DNA of 6,261 nucleotides, from NCBI GenBank assembly GCA_030040115.1, contig JASHUH010000450.1, positions 1-6,261 of the forward strand. The letters are read 5' to 3'. Below the pieces are notes generated by a model. The model worked only from the letters and a program-made list of their open reading frames with translations. It made no database searches and was not told the origin of the DNA. The position numbers and the translations under genes were made by a program. The stretch comes from Acidobacteriaceae bacterium (GTDB lineage: Bacteria > Acidobacteriota > Terriglobia > Terriglobales > Acidobacteriaceae). This document shows positions 1 through 6,261 of the stretch, in pieces (within the stretch, counting starts at the first letter, position 1; each line of letters starts with the position of its first letter).

Positions 1-110
1 ACGGAATCAAAACCGCGCAAACGCCTCACCGCCCCACTGCTGCGCCCCTCCTGCTCCCAACCAGCGGGAAATAAACCTAGAAGAACCTGCCAATCTTCCA
101 TCTCCGGCAT
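1..110 (-). CDS. IS4-type transposase, N-terminal fragment (runs off left edge)
   Basis: The minus strand is open from an ATG at 110-108 to the window edge, giving 36 codons that start MPEMEDWQVLLGLFPAGW and continue with GAVRRLRGFDS. The pattern of a short acidic start, a 'W..L..LFPAGWE' stretch and 'SGA.RR.RGF' matches what I remember of the N-terminus of IS4-family (DDE) transposases, which is followed in the family by a 'LLR.LLLH...GYSLRET' segment that would lie beyond the edge. A GAGG Shine-Dalgarno-like run lies about a dozen bases upstream of the ATG at 110 and favours it over the in-frame ATG at 101. The catalytic DDE residues are outside the window, so intactness cannot be judged. 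It would catalyse cut-and-paste transposition of its own element. The assignment rests on a short stretch and on memory. Confidence 0.6.
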   Translation of the reverse strand, partial: MPEMEDWQVLLGLFPAGWEQEGRSSGAVRRLRGFDS

Positions 111-144
111 GCACCGAAGCCTACCTCAGTTCCTCGAACACGTC

Positions 145-163
145 AAGCGTTATCTTAGCGCTT
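145..163. repeat. Inverted repeat upstream of the transposase
   Basis: AAGCGTTA (145-152) faces TAGCGCTT (156-163) across a three-base spacer, with seven Watson-Crick pairs and one G-T wobble. It lies 35 bases upstream of the transposase ATG, on the side where the element's end and promoter are expected. It could be a small hairpin in the transposase mRNA leader or a protein-binding site. No function is established by sequence alone. Confidence 0.45.
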
Positions 164-175
164 ATACCTCTCCCC

Positions 176-188
176 CCACCCTGGGTGG
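176..188. repeat. Short GC inverted repeat
   Basis: CCACCC (176-181) and GGGTGG (183-188) are perfectly complementary around a single base. As RNA the loop is too short unless inner pairs open, so a DNA-level site is more plausible than a hairpin. It lies 66-78 bases upstream of the transposase start and may be near the insertion-sequence boundary, which is a guess. Confidence 0.25.
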
Positions 189-267
189 TTCCGGCAAGTT
201 CCAGAATCAAAGAGAGTTGCCGGTGGGGTTCCGAGGTAAGTACCGCATTTTGAGGAGCTTGAATCCC

Positions 268-290
268 AAGTTCCGGAAGATACGGAACTT
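268..290. repeat. Perfect 8-bp hairpin / operator-like inverted repeat
   Basis: AAGTTCCG (268-275) and CGGAACTT (283-290) are perfect reverse complements with a seven-base spacer (GAAGATA). There is no T-run on either side that would make it an intrinsic terminator. Related GTTCC words recur nearby at about 188-192, 198-202 and 228-232, so the area has a small cluster of similar half-sites. It may be a regulator site or part of a mobile-element end. Confidence 0.4.
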
Positions 291-442
291 AAACAGATCG
301 ACCCACGTATTCCGGGTGGAGGCGACGTTTCGAGTGCGCCTTCCCGAGCGCGAGTCCTGTCCCCCATCAGGGTTATTCGCCTGCGAGATTATGGCGAAAT
401 CTGTCATCGCGTGAATTTGCGCCTCGCACCCTTGCGGCAAAA

Positions 443-533
443 GCGCCGTTCCCAGAGGGCTCTCAGATGGCCCACGGACATTGGCACAAAACAGGCTTGG
501 TAAAAAACTAGCGGTTGGGAACCTGATTGGCGC
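443..533 (+). other. Nested long-range inverted repeats, possible structured RNA
   Basis: GCGCC (443-447) is complementary to GGCGC (529-533), and directly inside it GTTCCCA (448-454) is complementary to TGGGAAC (516-522). Together they give twelve Watson-Crick pairs, with a six-base bulge on the 3' side. Inside this closing stem are GGGCT with GGCCC (seven-base loop, about 456-472) and TTGGT with ACTAG (497-501 with 507-511, including wobble pairs). The result is a closed two-arm fold. It sits roughly 200 bases before mtnA. It does not match a SAM riboswitch signature that I recognise, and expression is unknown. A chance fold remains possible. Confidence 0.3.
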
Positions 534-731
534 ACCTAGAAACATGCTACAGATTGCGAAGGAATAACCGGCAGTTTTGGCGTCCATGGAAGTTGCAGAA
601 AAGAAAGGAGAAGAAAAATATTTCTGGGGCGAGGGGCTTGACCTGCGAGCAAGCAGACGGGGCGAGATTTTGACCCTAGGGACAGCCTCTGCGGACCGGG
701 CGTGGAACCGCTCCAATTAGACTGGAAGGGC

Positions 732-1874
<1,143 letters not shown>

Positions 1875-1990
1875 GGTTTATAGATTTTTTTGTTTGGGCG
1901 AAATGGCTTCCCTGCCTCGGATTTTGCCCCTTTGAGCCCCGCATAAAACCGCCCGATCCAAATCGGCTTCCATTTCTGAGTAGAGAATCG

Positions 1991-2284
1991 GTGCATCCTT
2001 TATCCCTCATTTTCCGGTTGCGCCAAAGATCGCTGCTGCGCGGGATGGCGCTTTCGCTGGGCGCGTTCTTCGCCGGATTGCGATTGGCCGGGTTTCCGCA
2101 CGTCGAGCACATCCACGGATCGAACTGGGAACTTGCAGCGCTGGTGGGAGCGGCGTGGGGGATGGCGGAGACGGCGCGCTGCCTGCAGCGGAAATGGAGT
2201 CTCTATCACGCCGGGGTCCTGATCCTCCTGTACTCGGACCTGCTGATCCTGATGGCGATTGTGGCGCTGCTGGCGCTTTCGTAA
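1991..2284 (+). CDS. Small hypothetical membrane protein
   Basis: I do not recognise this 97-residue protein. It starts at a GTG (1991) with only a weak GAGTAGAG-like purine stretch about 5-12 bases upstream; an in-frame ATG at 2045 would give a shorter 79-residue form. The N-terminus is positively charged (RLRQR). Hydrophobic stretches lie at about residues 15-35, 47-61 and 71-96, so two or three membrane helices are likely. Short polar loops between them carry HVEHIHGSNWE and RCLQRKW. The helix-rich hydrophobic pattern and the absence of an alternative gene here support it as real. It follows mtnA by 116 bases on the same strand and could be co-transcribed with it, but nothing in the protein points to methionine salvage. 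No catalytic motif is visible. Confidence 0.6.
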   Translation: MHPLSLIFRLRQRSLLRGMALSLGAFFAGLRLAGFPHVEHIHGSNWELAALVGAAWGMAETARCLQRKWSLYHAGVLILLYSDLLILMAIVALLALS

Positions 2285-2383
2285 ATGCGCGTTCCGGGAT
2301 TAAGATGATCGAAATATGTAAACCGGCCCCGCCGGCGCCGGGCGCGGCATGAGAGCTTTTCCTTTACTCCCGGCTCGCGCCAT

Positions 2384-2436
2384 GCAGCCTGACCAGGCGA
2401 TTCCGTAAGGAAATCGCCCCTTGGCTCCTGGCTTGC
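2384..2436 (+). other. Long imperfect hairpin with GUAA tetraloop in the mscL leader
   Basis: The core pairs GGCGATTCC (2396-2404) with GGAAATCGCC (2409-2418): nine pairs, one bulged A, and a GTAA loop, which as RNA is a GNRA-type tetraloop. Below it CCA (2393-2395) pairs with TGG (2422-2424), and GCAGCC (2384-2389) pairs with GGCTTGC (2430-2436) with one bulged base. The 3' side has no T-run, so it is not a standard terminator. It lies about 70 bases upstream of the mscL start. It could be a leader structure, a small RNA domain or a palindromic repeat element. Confidence 0.45.
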
Positions 2437-2493
2437 GACGGGCGCGAGAAGGAGAAGCGCAGAGGGCCTGACGGGTCAATCCAGCTCATAGGT

Positions 2494-2500
2494 GAGAGGA
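2494..2500 (+). promoter_or_regulatory. Ribosome binding site of mscL
   Basis: GAGAGGA lies seven bases before the GTG at 2508. This spacing is what makes the GTG the start; the protein from there begins MIRDILKGFRDFIFRGN, the standard MscL N-terminus. Confidence 0.7.
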
Positions 2501-2507
2501 CCAGAAA

Positions 2508-2987
2508 GTGATAAGAGACATCCTAAAGGGCTTTCGGGACTTTATCTTTCGCGGCAACGTGGTGGATCTGGCAGTGGCCGTGATCCTGGGCGCAGCCTTC
2601 AACGGCATTGTGCAATCGCTGGTGAAGGACGTGCTGAACCCGCTGATCGCGGCGACGGTGGGCAAGCCGGATTTCAGCGGCGTGGTGCTGCAGGTGCACA
2701 GCGGGAAGATTGCAGTCGGCAACTTTCTCAACGCCGTGGTCTCGTTTCTGATCGTGGCCGCGGTGATCTATTTCGCCATTGTGCTGCCGATCCACAAGAT
2801 GATGGAGCGGGTAAAAAACGCCACCGCGGGACCGGCTGCCCCGGCGACCACCAAAACCTGCCCCGAGTGCCTGAGCGAGATACCGGCGGGGGCCCGACGG
2901 TGCGCCCATTGCGGGCAGCTGCAGGCGCAACCGCAGGCGCAGCCGGAGGCGGACGAACCGGTAGGCGCAGGCCAGACGACCGGGTAG
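2508..2987 (+). CDS. mscL: Large-conductance mechanosensitive channel MscL with C-terminal zinc-ribbon-like tail
   Basis: Inner-membrane homopentameric channel that opens under membrane tension and releases solutes on hypo-osmotic shock. The 159-residue product shows the amphipathic N-terminal helix and start of TM1 (KGFRDFIFRGNVVDLAVAV), the pore-lining glycine/alanine-rich TM1 (about 15-45), a short periplasmic loop (about 50-68, with KPDFSGV) and TM2 (about 70-94), followed by the charged KMMERVKN linker. The classical family is about 130-150 residues. Here the tail carries CPEC at 118-121 and CAHC at 132-135, a CxxC-x10-CxxC module that could bind zinc, then a Gln/Ala/Pro/Glu-rich end (about 137-150). 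I recall similar CPECLSEIP-type tails in some other bacterial MscL proteins, so the module is uncommon rather than new. It starts at a GTG with a good ribosome site and is preceded by a structured leader. Confidence 0.96.
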   Translation: MIRDILKGFRDFIFRGNVVDLAVAVILGAAFNGIVQSLVKDVLNPLIAATVGKPDFSGVVLQVHSGKIAVGNFLNAVVSFLIVAAVIYFAIVLPIHKMMERVKNATAGPAAPATTKTCPECLSEIPAGARRCAHCGQLQAQPQAQPEADEPVGAGQTTG

Positions 2988-3112
2988 AGAAAGACGCTTG
3001 CCACCAGTCGCCTCCGCCGGCGCGATGGTGTTTCCGCCGCGGTACGTTTGTGTGTCTAGGGAATCGTTCTGCCGCGGGCGATGGTTTTTAAATGTGTTTG
3101 CGGACGAGGCCG

Positions 3113-3141
3113 GGCCGGTGGATGGAGGGGGCGAACCGGCC
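3113..3141. terminator. Inverted repeat after mscL, weak terminator candidate
   Basis: GGCCGGT (3113-3119) and ACCGGCC (3135-3141) form a perfect seven-base stem with a 15-base loop, about 125 bases after the mscL stop. Only CTTT follows on the 3' side, so the terminator reading is weak; the hairpin itself is clear. Confidence 0.3.
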
Positions 3142-3171
3142 TTTGCGGAATCGAAAGTAGTTGGCGCGGGC

Positions 3172-3200
3172 GTGGTTTTTCCGGTTCCATCTCCTATACA
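3172..3200 (+). promoter_or_regulatory. Possible promoter of the desaturase gene
   Basis: TATACA (3195-3200) is a good -10-like hexamer (five of six) 50 bases before the desaturase ATG. At 17-base spacing the -35 position (3172-3177, GTGGTT) is poor. The local AT-rich stretch (3176-3212) within a GC-rich spacer supports a promoter here. Confidence 0.35.
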
Positions 3201-3234
3201 ATTGAAAAATCAGTAGGCTCTTCACCACTTTCTG

Positions 3235-3239
3235 AAGGA
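3235..3239 (+). promoter_or_regulatory. Ribosome binding site of the desaturase
   Basis: AAGGA lies 11 bases before the ATG at 3251. It supports the long form of the desaturase over an internal ATG at 3389. Confidence 0.5.
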
Positions 3240-3250
3240 ATTCCCAACGA

Positions 3251-4258
<1,008 letters not shown>

Positions 4259-4268
4259 CAACGCGCGG

Positions 4269-4291
4269 CAGTGACATCAACAGAGTCACTG
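4269..4291. repeat. Perfect hairpin just after the desaturase stop
   Basis: CAGTGAC (4269-4275) and GTCACTG (4285-4291) are perfect reverse complements around a nine-base loop. The hairpin starts 11 bases after the desaturase stop codon, in the 241-base gap between convergent genes. No T-run follows on the plus strand (TGGGG), so it could protect the 3' end or aid termination, but is not a classic intrinsic terminator. I see no gene in 4259-4499. Confidence 0.4.
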
Positions 4292-4499
4292 TGGGGCGGC
4301 ATGAGCTCGCGCTTGAGGCGGTGTGGAGAATGGCCTCCGGTGAAGGACGGGGCGGATCCTGGCGCAAAAATTTCGAAGCGGGGATGGATCGTGGTCTTAC
4401 TTTCCATCGAGGATACATGCGGCGGAGGGAAAGTCGAACGCATTCTCGTGGAAAATCTTCATCGGCGGACGTTGAGCGGGCTGGCTTGCACGGCCGGAA

Positions 4500-6261
4500 T
4501 CACTTACTGACCGTGATCTCGCCGTAGAAGCTGCGCCGGATTGCCACCGCCGGTCCGGGATCATAGACGAATTCGACGTGGTGAGGCTGAAGAAGATTCT
4601 GGCCCGCGACCGTAAATTGGATGTGATGGCTCGCAGCCCATCGGACGGTGGTGTCGCCGGTCCAATAGGAGGGTACGCCGATGCCGGGCAGCTTACTGAC
4701 GTAGCGCACCTGCATCTCTGCGTTGATCGACTTGGGCAAATCGAAGCCGTTCTGGATGAAGATCTGATGCTCCGGGCTCGATCCTTGGACGATGGGCGCG
4801 CTGCCGATATCCTTTGAATCTCTGCCTTTCTTTACGTGCATATCGAGGAAGCTGTAGGAGCCGCGCAGGCGCCACCAGGGCTCCGGACGCCATTCAGGCG
4901 TGAGTTCTCCTCCGGTCGTTGAGGCCACCAGCCCATTGCCGAACTGCGCCGGATACAGAATGTGAGTTGGAGCCGGGAGAGTTTCGATATAGGGGGCTCC
5001 GAGCAGGTCTTCGCTGAAAGCGTCGCCGTAATGGTTGTAAAAGGTGGCTATATCGACGTAGAGATGCGAACTGGCAAGGCTTCGATAGCCAAGCTCGTAC
5101 CCATTGAGTTGTTCCGACCTGAAATTGGGATTGGCGCTGAAACGTGCGAATACCGGCAACCCATCCGACGCGTATTCCAGGAAGCTGGAAAGATTGAAAT
5201 CGCGCTCCACGTCCGCAGGGGTGCGCAAGGCATGATTATATGCCGCCCACAGTGTCTGCGTGGCAGACGGGGTGAACAACAGCCGGATGGTCGGCTCCTC
5301 AAGAACCCCGGTGTAGTTCGTTTTGAGAACCTTCGTCCCAGCGACAATCGATAGCCGATTCTGCATCAGCGTGATTTCGTCCTGGACGAATCCCTGATAG
5401 AGCTGATCGGTTCTCTGCGGCGGCGTGAACGTGAGTCCGGAAAAGAGTTCCACTTCGTTTCCGTGGCTGGCTCGCAGGGTGAAACCCCACGTCACGTCCT
5501 GGCGGCGCCATGCGAAACTATCCACGAAATCGACGTCCACCGTGTTGCGAATGTCGCCGAAGTTGAGTTCGTTTCGCGTGTCGTGGGCATAGTAGGCTTC
5601 CAGTTGAATGTCCCGCCCCTCACCCTGCACGCGTCTCCAGCTCCAAAGGATGTTTCCTCCGTAGAGGGAAGCATCTCCACTCAGATCGTAGTTAGCGGGC
5701 GGGTTGTAGGTCGTAGGCGTCACCCTCTCGCCAAAATCCTGACCGTATACGTCACCCTGCAGCCGGTAGGTGTCGCGACGATTGGCGTTCCAGTCCATGC
5801 GGAAGCCACCCTGGCCGACATGCCAGTCGTCGTAGTTATCGCCATCGAAATGGTATTGTGGCGCCCATCCAAATCCCATGGCATAGGCTCGATACGTAAA
5901 TCCCTTGCCGTTGCCGGAGCCGTAGCGGGTATCTCCAAACACCTGCTCGACATTGCCGCCGCCGGCATCCCCGAGCAGGCCCTGGGAATCGCTCGCGTTC
6001 TTGGTGATGATGTTGATGACGCCATTGACGGCATTGGGTCCCCAGATGGCGCCGCCCGGACCGCGAATGACTTCAATGCGGTCGACATCCTGAAGGAAAG
6101 TGTTCTGGGTTTCCCAATAGGCGCCCGCAGTGAGCGGGGTGTACACGGTGCGGCCGTCAATCAGCACCAGAACGTAGCGCGAGAGGCGGCTGTTGAATCC
6201 TCGAATGCCGATGGCGTATTCGTCGCTGGTGATCCGCGCTACCTCAACTCCCGGGGCCAGC
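4500..6261 (-). CDS. TonB-dependent outer-membrane receptor, N-terminus missing at right edge
   Basis: Outer-membrane beta-barrel transporter of the FepA/BtuB-like class, energised by TonB-ExbB-ExbD, for uptake of a scarce ligand such as a siderophore or cobalamin; the ligand is not evident. The reading frame is open to the window edge: 586 codons are visible, from LAPGVEVARITSDEY to a TGA at 4502-4500. The visible start is the middle of the plug domain: IGIRGFNSR, then VLIDGRTVYTP (about 32-42), then DVDRIEVIRGPGGAIWGP and NAVNGVINIITK (about 59-87), the most conserved plug signature. The rest (about 95-586) alternates aromatic-rich strands and polar loops as expected for the 22-strand barrel, including a 'QGFVQDEI' strand and a 'GYELGYRS' strand. 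The signal peptide, TonB box and first part of the plug lie outside. The protein ends FYGEITVSK rather than in the usual terminal aromatic. It is convergent with the desaturase, so it is regulated separately. Confidence 0.94.
   Translation of the reverse strand, partial: LAPGVEVARITSDEYAIGIRGFNSRLSRYVLVLIDGRTVYTPLTAGAYWETQNTFLQDVDRIEVIRGPGGAIWGPNAVNGVINIITKNASDSQGLLGDAGGGNVEQVFGDTRYGSGNGKGFTYRAYAMGFGWAPQYHFDGDNYDDWHVGQGGFRMDWNANRRDTYRLQGDVYGQDFGERVTPTTYNPPANYDLSGDASLYGGNILWSWRRVQGEGRDIQLEAYYAHDTRNELNFGDIRNTVDVDFVDSFAWRRQDVTWGFTLRASHGNEVELFSGLTFTPPQRTDQLYQGFVQDEITLMQNRLSIVAGTKVLKTNYTGVLEEPTIRLLFTPSATQTLWAAYNHALRTPADVERDFNLSSFLEYASDGLPVFARFSANPNFRSEQLNGYELGYRSLASSHLYVDIATFYNHYGDAFSEDLLGAPYIETLPAPTHILYPAQFGNGLVASTTGGELTPEWRPEPWWRLRGSYSFLDMHVKKGRDSKDIGSAPIVQGSSPEHQIFIQNGFDLPKSINAEMQVRYVSKLPGIGVPSYWTGDTTVRWAASHHIQFTVAGQNLLQPHHVEFVYDPGPAVAIRRSFYGEITVSK

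Larger units (their letters stand above)
111..731. other. Gene-poor region between transposase and mtnA
   Basis: About 620 bases without a convincing gene. Open frames exist on both strands (109-414 plus, 207-716 minus), but their products are Arg/Ser/Pro-rich, lack recognisable motifs and lack a good ribosome site, so I do not call them. The part next to the transposase probably contains the end of the insertion sequence, but with only one end in the window no terminal repeat or target duplication can be fixed. The stretch has several inverted repeats, listed separately. It must also hold the mtnA promoter. The best pair I find is TTGCAG at 593-598 with AATATT at 617-622 (18-base spacing), which is weak. 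An AAAGGAG-like purine run near 604-610 is not followed by a usable start codon. Confidence 0.5.

Noticed and set aside
109..414. Plus-strand open frame of 101 codons
   Set aside because: Arg/Ser/Pro-rich product with no motif; it overlaps the transposase start on the opposite strand and runs through the inverted repeats.
207..716. Minus-strand open frame of 169 codons
   Set aside because: No recognisable domain and no good ribosome site; its composition is typical of a chance frame in GC-rich DNA, and it would cover the likely mtnA promoter.
2285..2507. c-di-AMP (ydaO) type riboswitch before mscL
   Set aside because: Tempting because of the osmotic role, but the conserved ydaO sequence blocks I remember are not present.
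4271..4510. 79-codon plus-strand frame in the convergent gap
   Set aside because: Starts within the 4269-4291 hairpin, has no ribosome site and no recognisable motif.

Overview
The window looks like chromosomal DNA of a GC-rich Gram-negative bacterium. The TonB-dependent receptor implies an outer membrane. The gene mix (stand-alone MtnA, MscL with a zinc-ribbon tail, soluble-substrate-type fatty-acyl desaturase, compact TonB receptor, IS4-type transposase) and the protein wording resemble soil Acidobacteriota (Terriglobia). That taxonomic guess is inference from remembered family sequences, not a search result.

Layout, left to right. Positions 1-110 (minus strand) hold the first 36 codons of a transposase of IS4-family type, running off the left edge. 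A gene-poor stretch of about 620 bases follows (111-731); it contains several clean inverted repeats and one longer nested pairing at 443-533. On the plus strand come mtnA (732-1874, methylthioribose-1-phosphate isomerase, methionine salvage), a 97-residue unidentified membrane protein (1991-2284), a 223-base leader with a long imperfect hairpin capped by a GUAA tetraloop (2384-2436), mscL (2508-2987, mechanosensitive channel with an added four-cysteine module), a 263-base spacer with a likely promoter, and a fatty-acyl desaturase (3251-4258). A TonB-dependent outer-membrane receptor on the minus strand (4500-6261, N-terminus beyond the right edge) converges on the desaturase across a 241-base gap.

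The genes do not form an obvious pathway. The plus-strand genes are separated by 116-263 bases, so each is probably its own or a loosely linked transcription unit. MscL, the desaturase, the small membrane protein and the receptor all act in the envelope, but a shared role is not shown by the sequence. I see no CRISPR array, tRNA, rRNA, defence cassette or clearly new multi-gene system. The parts most worth a second look are the structured leader before mscL, the nested pairing upstream of mtnA, the zinc-ribbon tail of MscL and the unrecognised 97-residue membrane protein.
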